The notes under the pieces are model-generated. The model saw nothing but the letters and a program-made list of their open reading frames with translations. It was not told the DNA's origin and did no database searches. Shown here piece after piece: positions 7,228 to 14,536 of a DNA stretch of 64,000 nt (its first letter is position 1; each line of letters starts with the position of its first letter). The stretch is from NCBI GenBank assembly GCA_947476275.1, contig CANJPQ010000014.1:61811-125810 (forward strand), written 5' to 3'. This DNA is from Fidelibacterota bacterium. GTDB lineage: Bacteria; Pseudomonadota; Alphaproteobacteria; Rhodospirillales; Rhodospirillaceae. The translations under genes and the position numbers were made by a program.

Positions 7228-9894
7228 ATGCTGAATGCACTCGCCCGTCGGCTCGTCACCTTGAGCCACAGTCGGCGTCGGCCCGTGCTGGCTGCGGCGC
7301 TGCTGCTCGCGGCCCTGTCCCTGACCGAGGTGATGACCAACCTCGGCATGAACACCAACACCGATGCCTTGTTCGACGACGATCTCGATTTCCGCCGCAT
7401 TGAGAAAGCCTACGACAAGCAATTCCCCGCCGACCAGGACCTGATCCTGGCCCTGGTCAATGCGCCCACGAAGATGCAGGCCACGCAAGCCGCGGATCGC
7501 CTGGCCGCGAAACTCGCGCCTCACACTGAGTTGTTCACGGACGTCCGCACGCCTGAAGGCGGACCGTTCTTTGCGCATAACGGCCTGCTGTATCTGACGC
7601 CCACCGAACTGGACGACCTGAGCGCCAACCTCGCGAAAGCGCAGCCGCTCCTTGGCGCCATCGCGTCGGACCGTAGCGCGCGCGGCCTGTTCCATCTGTT
7701 GGGGCTTGCATTCGACGAAGCCGGCGAAGGCAATCCCGCCACCCTTGGCCTGGCACCGGCTGCCGATCAGGCCGCCGACGTCATCGGCCGCGTGCGCGAG
7801 GGCAAGTCCGGCGCCATCGACTGGACTGCGCTTCTGTCGGGTCTGGCGCCGCCGGATCAGGCGCCGCGCTCGTTCGTGCTGGTCCAGCCCCATCTCGACA
7901 GCGAGGCCCTGGCACAGGGCGGTGCCGCGTCCGATGAAATCCGGCGCGTCGCGGCGGAGATCGGGCTCACGCCGGAACACGGCTACCGCGTGCGGTTGAC
8001 GGGGCAGGTGCCCCTGGATGACGACGAGTTCTCCACCGTCGCCAAGGGTACCGGCATCTCCGGCGTCGTCGCCGTCCTGTTTGTCGCGGGCTTGCTCTAC
8101 GCGGCCCTCGGGTCGATCGCCGTGGTGTTCGCGGCGGTCACAATGCTGATGCTGGGGCTGATCTTCACGCTCGCCTGGGCATCGCTCTCGGTTGGCGAAC
8201 TCAACCTTATCTCCGTGGCCTTCGCCGTGATGTTCGTCGGCATCGCGGTCGACTTCGCCATCCAGTTCCTCATGCGCTACCGCGCCGAACGCCATGCCGG
8301 CCTGCCGCTGCGCGAAGCGGTGGTCGCCACCGGCGACGCCATGGCGCAACCCTTGCTGCTCGCCGCCGTGGCCACCGCGGTCGGCTTCTTCTCGTTCCTG
8401 CCGACGGCGTATCGCGGCGTGGCGCAGCTCGGCATTATCGCCGGCGGCGGCATGTTGATCGCGCTGGTGCTCACATTCGTCTTCCTGCCGGCGCTGTTGC
8501 GCACCTTCAAGGCCGGCCCGGAACGCGCGCCGATCGGCTACGCCTGGGCGCTGCCGCTCAACCGGTGGCTCATCACCCATCGGCGCTGGGTCGCCGCCGG
8601 CACCGGCGCGCTGACGCTTGCAGCGGTGATCGTGCTGCCGCGCCTCACCTTCGACTTCGATCCGCTCAAGCTGAAAGACCCCACCAGCGAGTCCATGTCC
8701 GCCGTGCTGGAAATCATGGACGACACCTGGGCGACCCCCAACACCCTCAGCGTCCTGACGCCGTCGCCGGAAGCCGCGCGCGCCATGGCCGACAAGCTCG
8801 GCGAATTGCCGGAAGTGCGCGAGACCCTCACGGTGTTCTCCATGATCCCCGAGGATCAGGACACCAAGATGCAGGCGCTGGACGACTTGGCGCTGCTGCT
8901 CGGCCCGGCGTTCGAGTCCAAGCCGGGCGCGCCGCCCAACCCTGCGGACACCATTGCCGCCGCCGAAGACAGCCGCCGTAAGGCGCAAGCCTTCATCGCC
9001 ACCGGCGGCACCGCGCCGGAGATGGCGCCGCTCAAGATCGCCGCCGAAAAATACGTCAAGGCCCTGGACGGTCTGCTCGCCAATCCGAATCCCGAGGTGC
9101 TTGCGGGGCTCTCCAGCGGCCTCGTCGGCAATCTCGATGAAGCGCTCGCGCCGCTGAAGGATGCGCTCAGCCCGACGAAGGTCACCATCGACAATCTGCC
9201 GGAAGACATCCTCGCCAGCTGGATCGCCGCCGACGGGCGCTACCGCGTGCAGGTCTATCCCAAGGGCGACGCCCGCGACATCCACGTCATCGAGAACTTC
9301 GTCAAAGCCGTGCGCGCCGTCGCGCCGGATGCAATCGGGCCGCCGGTGGTGATCTACGAGACCGGCCGCATCGTCACGCAGGCGTTCGAGCGCGCCGCGA
9401 CCTTGGCGCTCGTCAGCATCACCGTTCTGCTGTTCGTGGTGCTGCGCCGTGTCGGCGATGTCATCCGCGTGCTCACGCCGCTGCTGCTGGCCGCGCTGTT
9501 CACGCTGTCCACCAGTGCCGCCACCGGCATGTCGCTCAACTTCGCCAATATCATCGGCCTGCCGTTGCTGCTCGGCGTCGGCGTGACGTTTCCGATCTAT
9601 ATGGTGTCGGCCTGGCGGGACGGGGAGGCGATGTTGCTCACCTCACCGGCGGCGCGTGCGGTGATCTTCAGCGCGCTGACCACGGCCGCGGCCTTCGGCA
9701 GCCTTGCGATCTCCGGGCATCCCGGCACGGCGGGGTTGGGTCTGCTGCTTTCGCTCGCGCTCGCTTTCACCCTGGCGATGACGTTGATCGTGCTGCCCGC
9801 CCAGCTTGGTCCGCCGCCGGCCCCCGACCGGCGCCGTCCCGGCCGCTGGCGGCGCGGGAAGAAGCACCGCGCAGGCGCTACGGCTGCGCTGTGA
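7228..9894 (+). CDS. hpnN: Hopanoid transporter HpnN (RND superfamily)
   Basis: An 888-residue RND/MMPL-type exporter with two homologous halves, each with one N-terminal membrane span, a large periplasmic loop and a cluster of about five spans. The helix containing VGIAVDFAIQFLMRYRAE is typical. Known HpnN moves hopanoids from the inner to the outer membrane. The last 20 or so codons are basic (GRWRRGKKHRAG) and lie in a duplicated segment: a diverged copy at 12042-12102 reads on to a different C-terminus (ending AKAAP), suggesting that the HpnN end here was altered by the rearrangement. The 3' end overlaps the convergent gene by 17 bp. Confidence 0.92.
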   Translation: MLNALARRLVTLSHSRRRPVLAAALLLAALSLTEVMTNLGMNTNTDALFDDDLDFRRIEKAYDKQFPADQDLILALVNAPTKMQATQAADRLAAKLAPHTELFTDVRTPEGGPFFAHNGLLYLTPTELDDLSANLAKAQPLLGAIASDRSARGLFHLLGLAFDEAGEGNPATLGLAPAADQAADVIGRVREGKSGAIDWTALLSGLAPPDQAPRSFVLVQPHLDSEALAQGGAASDEIRRVAAEIGLTPEHGYRVRLTGQVPLDDDEFSTVAKGTGISGVVAVLFVAGLLYAALGSIAVVFAAVTMLMLGLIFTLAWASLSVGELNLISVAFAVMFVGIAVDFAIQFLMRYRAERHAGLPLREAVVATGDAMAQPLLLAAVATAVGFFSFLPTAYRGVAQLGIIAGGGMLIALVLTFVFLPALLRTFKAGPERAPIGYAWALPLNRWLITHRRWVAAGTGALTLAAVIVLPRLTFDFDPLKLKDPTSESMSAVLEIMDDTWATPNTLSVLTPSPEAARAMADKLGELPEVRETLTVFSMIPEDQDTKMQALDDLALLLGPAFESKPGAPPNPADTIAAAEDSRRKAQAFIATGGTAPEMAPLKIAAEKYVKALDGLLANPNPEVLAGLSSGLVGNLDEALAPLKDALSPTKVTIDNLPEDILASWIAADGRYRVQVYPKGDARDIHVIENFVKAVRAVAPDAIGPPVVIYETGRIVTQAFERAATLALVSITVLLFVVLRRVGDVIRVLTPLLLAALFTLSTSAATGMSLNFANIIGLPLLLGVGVTFPIYMVSAWRDGEAMLLTSPAARAVIFSALTTAAAFGSLAISGHPGTAGLGLLLSLALAFTLAMTLIVLPAQLGPPPAPDRRRPGRWRRGKKHRAGATAAL
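9812..9872 (+). repeat. hpnN 3'-end duplication, copy 1 (inside intact hpnN)
   Basis: This 61-bp stretch of hpnN matches 12042-12102 with three visible mismatches (9820, 9825, 9837), the two copies being 2230 bp apart. Weaker similarity continues for about 18 bp past a roughly 10-nt gap. It marks the left edge of the rearranged region between hpnN and hpnM. Confidence 0.85.
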
Positions 9895-10273
9895 TCTCCG
9901 CGTGTTTTGCGTCAGGCCAGCACTCGAACAAAGCGTTGCTGGCAGAGTTCATTCCACGAAGTTCAAAACCCGGAAGTTTTTCCAAGAGGGCTAGCACATC
10001 TTTGAGGCCGTCCGTCTCTAGGGGAAACTCTATCCTATTGTCTGTGCCCTCAAGGACGAACCAAACGTCGTAACTCCACGGACCGCTGTCGTTGGTCGCG
10101 ACAAGTACCTTACGGATATTGGCAATATCTAAGTGGTCCGTACTTCCGTCGGGCCGCGAAATGTGTATCTCGCTGTCTAGGACAGTTGCAATGTATTGGG
10201 GCAACTCAAATTGCTTGACCCGCCGCGCTCGATAAGTGGCCCACTTCTCCCGTATCCATGTGCTTATCGACAA
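9878..10273 (-). CDS. Hypothetical soluble protein, possible immunity partner
   Basis: A 131-residue acidic protein with no recognised family. The start is uncertain: TTG 10273 is preferred because GGAGA lies 9 nt upstream, and the frame could extend to 10357. The body reads as a compact alpha/beta domain (SYDVWFVLEGTDNRIEFPLE). The last residues (ITAQP) nearly match the end of the glycolipid-binding-type protein at 12117 (VTAQP), so its 3' tip seems to derive from a duplicate of that gene. It lies downstream of a four-helix protein and a toxin-like protein on the same strand, which makes an immunity role possible but unproven. Confidence 0.5.
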   Translation of the reverse strand: MSISTWIREKWATYRARRVKQFELPQYIATVLDSEIHISRPDGSTDHLDIANIRKVLVATNDSGPWSYDVWFVLEGTDNRIEFPLETDGLKDVLALLEKLPGFELRGMNSASNALFECWPDAKHAEITAQP

Positions 10274-10407
10274 GCGCCGTGTCTCCGGCAAGTATGGACG
10301 TTGCGGGAATTGCCGCCGCACCAAGTGTATACAGTCCCCGGAGCGCAGGGAATGCAAGTTCAGGAAAGACCGGCTCTATGCGACCGAGTTCGTCCTGACG
10401 TTGCTGT

Positions 10408-10767
10408 TCATCGGCGACTTCTAAACACGCCCTGCCACCATTTGCCATCACCGCGTACTTTTAGCTGTTGGATGGCAGGCCATGTCAGCCAACCGACTGC
10501 GCCATAAGCAATCCCATTCGCAATCACAAAGTACCAAACTGCGAAAACGTCCCCGGCAGGAAACGAAATACCGACCACGCTCAAACTGGCGAGCGCCAAG
10601 GCGGGCAGGATAACCAGTACGATCAAGAGAAATTGGTACAAGCCGATGCCTGGGACGAAAAACATTGTGTACACAATCCCGACCAATGCGCCGATAGCTG
10701 CCGACATAAGAGCGGCTTTTTGGCGATGAGAGTTCGCCGTAGGCGCTATGGGCTTTTCAAGTTTCAT
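10408..10767 (-). CDS. Hypothetical inner-membrane protein with four predicted helices
   Basis: A 119-residue protein from ATG 10767; an upstream TTG at 10803, 11 nt after the preceding stop, would add 12 residues. Four hydrophobic stretches are visible (AALMSAAIGALVGIVYTMFF; LYQFLLIVLVILPALALASL; VFAVWYFVIANGIAYGAVGW; and VVGISF merging with the second). The C-terminus is basic. It belongs to no family I recognise. It follows the LRAT/NlpC-like gene in the same direction, and small membrane proteins often give immunity to secreted cell-wall or lipid hydrolases; that role is inferred only. Confidence 0.55.
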   Translation of the reverse strand: MKLEKPIAPTANSHRQKAALMSAAIGALVGIVYTMFFVPGIGLYQFLLIVLVILPALALASLSVVGISFPAGDVFAVWYFVIANGIAYGAVGWLTWPAIQQLKVRGDGKWWQGVFRSRR

Positions 10768-10814
10768 CGTAGTGAGCAACAGCTGGTTGAGTTTCGAGAG
10801 CAAGCGTCAGCACT

Positions 10815-11705
10815 TTAGGGTTTGTACCACTGCTTAAGCCCTGAGAAGAAATCTTTCGGGCGCATATCGTCGAGAAGTTCGGGTGTCCCATCGGATGGAA
10901 CCGTTTGACCGCCTGCGCGCAGCGCGCCCGCTCCGAAATCAGTGCATTGCCTGGTATACAGGTCATAGTTGCCAGGGTTGCTTTTGCGACTTTCGATAAA
11001 AGCCTTTGCCGCCTCGTCTTGCTCTTTTGAAGTTGGAATAACAAGTGTCTCATGCGGGTGCGTCAAATCATCGTTCCTAACTTCACCGGGAACCGTCATG
11101 AAAGGGGACAATGCTCTCCAGTTGGCCCGTGGGTAGAACCCTTGAGTTTGGTCGTTGTTCACGCCAATGCCGATGTGGCCAGGGCTCCTGGGAAGGTCTT
11201 CGGGAAAGTAGTTGATATGTAAATCTGCGGTCTGTTGCCCCAACGGAACGCCGCGTGGTTCCAAGGCGCCATCAAACTCGGGAGCGCTGAACGCAAATTC
11301 GGGCGCGCCCGTATCTGGATTGATCGCATTGCTGCCGTTGCCAACCACCAAACGTGAAAGATCTATCCCAGCCTCTCGTGCTGCGGCAGAAAGGACGGCC
11401 CTCACCGCAGGCGTTTGCATCTGAAGCGGGATGACGACCTCTCCCGGTGTGAGGTGCGCGACGACGCGGTCGCCGCGCCGCCCCTGGAGGGCCAGCACCT
11501 CGCTCTGCAATTTGTTGATCACGCGGCGATGACGCGTGGGATCGAGCTTTGCGATGGCGCGCTGGGCTTGTGCCAAATACCGAGCGCGTGATCCGCTGTC
11601 GCTGGAGTTTCTCGCCTGTCGGATAAGCCCGGCGGCGTTTTCCTCTATGGTCAACAGGGCATCAATTTCATCCGCGATCTCGCGGTCATTCCGTCGTCGG
11701 CTCAT
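10815..11705 (-). CDS. Putative effector: phage-tail-like linker plus LRAT/NlpC-like hydrolase domain
   Basis: A 296-residue protein starting at ATG 11705, preceded by AAAGGAG. Residues 1-75 are a helical, charged region. Residues 82-95 (VAHLTPGEVVIPL) and 124-136 (GSNAINPDTGAPEF) look like segments found in alphaproteobacterial phage-tail or secreted proteins. The C-terminal part has PGHIGIGVN (His177) followed by RQCTDFGAGAL (Cys254); this His-before-Cys order fits a circularly permuted papain/LRAT-like fold acting on peptidoglycan or lipid. No signal peptide is visible. An effector role is inferred from this architecture and from the two small downstream genes. A structural phage protein is an alternative. 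Confidence 0.55.
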   Translation of the reverse strand: MSRRRNDREIADEIDALLTIEENAAGLIRQARNSSDSGSRARYLAQAQRAIAKLDPTRHRRVINKLQSEVLALQGRRGDRVVAHLTPGEVVIPLQMQTPAVRAVLSAAAREAGIDLSRLVVGNGSNAINPDTGAPEFAFSAPEFDGALEPRGVPLGQQTADLHINYFPEDLPRSPGHIGIGVNNDQTQGFYPRANWRALSPFMTVPGEVRNDDLTHPHETLVIPTSKEQDEAAKAFIESRKSNPGNYDLYTRQCTDFGAGALRAGGQTVPSDGTPELLDDMRPKDFFSGLKQWYKP

Positions 11706-11744
11706 CGTTTTCTCCTTTGTGGTAATGCGGGCACGCAAAAGCAA

Positions 11745-11941
11745 CCGCCCGCGCTTCCGCGCGGCGGGGATTTGAGGCGTGGCGATGTCAGGATTGCATT
11801 AGGAGAATAGGAGCGATTCCAGACTCGCGATACTGAAAATTGGGCCGTCGCTCCATGAAACGATCTCGCTCGCTGATCGAGCTGCGACGATATGCGCTTG
11901 AGCTATTAACTCTTTGATTTAGCTAATTTGCAGCACCTGGG
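11745..11941. other. Lower-GC non-coding stretch at the cassette edge
   Basis: About 200 bp between the effector-like gene and the hpnM remnant, clearly richer in A and T than the neighbouring hopanoid genes. No supported gene was found. It presumably contains the promoter for the leftward three-gene block. Confidence 0.5.
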
Positions 11942-12050
11942 CGTCGGCAAGCCGCCCTCGCCCAGCACGCCGGCAACTCGTTGCGCCGGATCGCGAGCTG
12001 GCTGACGGATCCGTCGAGATACACGTCGATGATCTTCCACACGCCGCCGC
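11942..12050 (-). pseudogene. hpnM 3' remnant (duplicated fragment)
   Basis: Reads as the C-terminal part of HpnM (WKIIDVYLDGSVSQLAIRRNE) and aligns with about 12735-12842 of the intact gene. One base is missing after that segment relative to hpnM (GAGTTGCC against GAATTTGCC), shifting the frame. It has no start and is fused at its upstream end to a copy of the hpnN 3' end through a CGCCGCC-rich microhomology. It is the signature of a past tandem duplication. Confidence 0.85.
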
Positions 12051-12102
12051 CCCCGGACCGGCGCCGCCCCGGCCGCTGGCGGCGCGGGAAGAAGCACCGC
12101 GC
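12042..12102 (+). repeat. hpnN 3'-end duplication, copy 2
   Basis: Matches 9812-9872. In the hpnN frame it continues to a stop near 12132 and would end HRADNVVAKAAP, overlapping the 3' end of the glycolipid-binding-type gene. This is probably closer to the ancestral hpnN terminus. It is not expressed as part of a complete gene. Confidence 0.8.
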
Positions 12103-12116
12103 CGATAACGTCGTCG

Positions 12117-12680
12117 CTAAGGCTGCGCCGTAACGTCTGCGTCCCACAGGCCCGGGTAGTGCGCGACAAACCCGTTCGGCGCGAACTCCAGGGTCGCGCG
12201 ATAGTCCAACATCGGCGCTTCGTACGCGTATTCGGAATCGCTGCGGCGTTGATAGAACTGCGGCAGTTCGGTCAACGTCCCGGCATCCACATCCAGCCAA
12301 GCGGTAGGCAAGGCCATCCGCTCGCCGATCTTCATATGCACGCGATGCAGCAGCGACAGATTGGTTGCCGGCGTGAAACCGAAATCCAGGTCGAGATGGT
12401 GCATGCTCGGCAGCGGCACGCCGTTCAGGTGCCACACATCCTTGCGGCGCATATCGAACTCGACTTGGCGTTCGCCGATCACGCCGCCGACATTTCCGGA
12501 AAGGCTCGCCCAATCGTGGTCGTAATAGACGCTATAGCCGAGATGCGCTGTGCCCTCGGCGTGGCGATACACCGCTGTTCCGTGGAGCGCGTGGCCCTGA
12601 TCGTTCCGCTCGAGCGTGCAGTCGTCGTGACCCGGTGTATCGAGGCGTCGCCAGCGCATGGCGGCAACGGGCGTCTTCAT
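12117..12680 (-). CDS. Putative glycolipid-binding protein (DUF1089 family)
   Basis: A 187-residue soluble protein matching the putative glycolipid-binding family (Pfam PF06475): MRWRRLDTPGHDDCTL near the start, the DWASLSGNVGG segment, LDLDFGFTPATNLSLL in the centre and a C-terminal FAPNGFVAHYPGLW. Its ATG overlaps the hpnM stop (ATGA at 12677-12680), so it is translated with hpnM and probably works with it. Binding of a hopanoid glycolipid or phospholipid is plausible but unproven. There is no signal peptide, so it would act in the cytosol or at the inner face of the membrane. Confidence 0.78.
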   Translation of the reverse strand: MKTPVAAMRWRRLDTPGHDDCTLERNDQGHALHGTAVYRHAEGTAHLGYSVYYDHDWASLSGNVGGVIGERQVEFDMRRKDVWHLNGVPLPSMHHLDLDFGFTPATNLSLLHRVHMKIGERMALPTAWLDVDAGTLTELPQFYQRRSDSEYAYEAPMLDYRATLEFAPNGFVAHYPGLWDADVTAQP

Positions 12681-13276
12681 CCTTGCTTCGCCAAAGAGGC
12701 CGCGTTGGCCTTCATCGATTCAATCAGCGCCGGCACGCCGCCCTTGCCGAGCACGCCGGCAAATTCATTGCGCCGGATCGCGAGCTGGCTGACGGACCCG
12801 TCGAGATAGACGTCGATGATCTTCCACGCCCCGCCGTCCTCGCGCAGCTGATAGTTCAGCACCACCGGCTCCTCGCCCTTGGGGTTCAGCGTCGTCTCCA
12901 CGGACTTGCGCCCGCGCGCCGCATCGACCTCACGCTTGGTGGTGAAAGTTTCGCCGTCGAAAGCCTTAAACTGGCTGGCGTAGGTCGCGACCGTCCAGTC
13001 GGTGAACGCGTCCGCCACCGCTTTCTTTTCGTCGTCGCTCAGCTTTGCCCAGATCGACCCGGTCGCCACCCGCGCCATGGCCGGCAGGTCGTAGGCCTCG
13101 CGCACCACCGGGTCGAGCAGCGCCTTTCGGCCCGCGAACCCCATCTTGGCGCCGCCCTTCATGGACTGGAGCAGGGCGCCATGGAGCTTCTCAACCACTG
13201 CGGTCGGGCTGTCCGCGGCATACACCGGCGCGAACGTGCTGAAAAGCCACAAGAAACAGAAAGCAATGCGGATCAT
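12677..13276 (-). CDS. hpnM: Hopanoid-associated periplasmic lipid-binding protein HpnM (MlaC/Ttg2D family)
   Basis: A 199-residue secreted protein. The signal peptide spans residues 1 to about 20 (IRIAFCFLWLFSTFAPVYA). The mature part matches MlaC/Ttg2D-type proteins of the toluene tolerance family (VVEKLHGALLQSMK; WKIIDVYLDGSVSQLAIRRNEF). MlaC carries phospholipids across the periplasm, and HpnM is the hopanoid-cluster member. ATG 13276 has AGAGG upstream and begins the signal peptide; the longer frame to 13366 is not needed. It is translationally coupled to the glycolipid-binding-type gene and diverges from the radical SAM gene across about 90 bp. Confidence 0.88.
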   Translation of the reverse strand: MIRIAFCFLWLFSTFAPVYAADSPTAVVEKLHGALLQSMKGGAKMGFAGRKALLDPVVREAYDLPAMARVATGSIWAKLSDDEKKAVADAFTDWTVATYASQFKAFDGETFTTKREVDAARGRKSVETTLNPKGEEPVVLNYQLREDGGAWKIIDVYLDGSVSQLAIRRNEFAGVLGKGGVPALIESMKANAASLAKQG

Positions 13277-13366
13277 GATCGGAACCTCTGTCAGTGGTAT
13301 ACCCCACCGCGAAATCTTGTCATCTGTATGGCTGTAAGGGCGTCTCATGCCCAGGGGTGATTCCAC

Positions 13367-14503
13367 GTGTCAGAGGTCTTAGAGCGCCGGTCCGGAGAAC
13401 CCGTTTTCCCGAAAACGGGCGCGATTGCGCGCAGCCTCGACACCTTGCGCCTGGTGCGCGACCAGGGCGGACCGGCCTTCACCCAATTCGCCCTGAACAA
13501 TGCCTGCAACGCCAACTGCGGTTTCTGCGGTTTCGCGCGCGAGACCTTCCCGAAGGACAAATGGAAATTCGTCGACCGGGTCGGCGGCCTCGAAGCCATC
13601 GACATCCTCTACCGCACCGGCACGCGCTACCTGTTGTTCACCGGCGGTGAGCCGACCCTGCATCCGGACATCCTCGAATTCACCGCCCACGCCCATGGCC
13701 TCGGGATGAAGGTGATGCTGGTGTCCAACGCCGGCCTGTTCAAACCGCACAAGATCCGCGAACTGCATGCCGCGGGCATCTCCAGCTTCATCATCTCGGT
13801 CGACGCGGCAGACGCGGAGACCCATGAGAACAATCGCGGCCTGCCGGGCGTGTGCGAAAAGATCGTGGAGGCCAACAAGACCTTCAAGGAACTCGGCGTC
13901 CAATCGACGGCGTCCGTCACCATGAGCCGCCTGGTCGATTACGACAAGCTGCCGGCCTTCCTGGAATCGCTCGGCTTCACGGCGGTGACGTTCTCCTACC
14001 CGCTCACGTCGCTCGATTCCAACTTCCTCAGCTTCTCAACCTCGGACCTCGTCACCTATTCCAAGGACGAGCTGATGGAAGCCTTCGACAAAGTGAAGGC
14101 CATGAAGGGCCGCTTCCAGGTCGTGAACCCGTCGGCGTCGATCGACGAGATGAAGCGCTTCCTCACCGGCGACAAGCAGAAGTTCCCCTGCCTCGGCGGC
14201 TACACCTATTTCTATCTCGACTGGGACTTGATGATGTGGCGCTGCCACAACTGGGCCGAGCCCATGTGTCATATCCGTGACTTCGACGACACCAAGCTGG
14301 TGCGCGACGGTTGCACCAAGTGCATGATCGATTGCTACCGCGATTCCAGCGTGATGCAGCACATCGCCGTCTCGATGCACGATAGCTACCAGGCCTTTCG
14401 GAAGGGCAATGTGGGGGAGGGGCTGAAGGCGCTCACCCGCACCGGGAACCTGGGGTCGATTGGCTCTGTGCTGGAAGAACTGCCCTGGCTGCTGCGTTTC
14501 TGA
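13367..14503 (+). CDS. Radical SAM/SPASM-type enzyme in the hopanoid cluster
   Basis: A 378-residue radical SAM protein. The [4Fe-4S] motif is CNANCGFC (about residues 47-54) and FTGGEP is the SAM-contacting GGE motif. The C-terminal region has more cysteines (CLGGYTYFYLDWDLMMWRCH; GCTKCMIDC), consistent with auxiliary SPASM-like cluster binding. The start is GTG 13367 with AGGGGTGA upstream. It lies 33 bp before hpnJ on the same strand. It is neither HpnH nor HpnJ, both present elsewhere in the window, and lacks a B12-binding domain, so it is not a P- or R-type hopanoid methylase. The reaction is unknown. Confidence 0.8.
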   Translation: MSEVLERRSGEPVFPKTGAIARSLDTLRLVRDQGGPAFTQFALNNACNANCGFCGFARETFPKDKWKFVDRVGGLEAIDILYRTGTRYLLFTGGEPTLHPDILEFTAHAHGLGMKVMLVSNAGLFKPHKIRELHAAGISSFIISVDAADAETHENNRGLPGVCEKIVEANKTFKELGVQSTASVTMSRLVDYDKLPAFLESLGFTAVTFSYPLTSLDSNFLSFSTSDLVTYSKDELMEAFDKVKAMKGRFQVVNPSASIDEMKRFLTGDKQKFPCLGGYTYFYLDWDLMMWRCHNWAEPMCHIRDFDDTKLVRDGCTKCMIDCYRDSSVMQHIAVSMHDSYQAFRKGNVGEGLKALTRTGNLGSIGSVLEELPWLLRF

Positions 14504-14536
14504 TAAACCAAAGCTTGGATTTTGGGGTTTGCCGCC

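Noticed and set aside
10206..10451. 81-codon minus-strand frame overlapping the cassette genes
   Set aside because: It overlaps the 3' end of the four-helix gene and the 5' end of the next, and has no binding site or recognisable domain. The frame used for 9878-10273 looks more protein-like.
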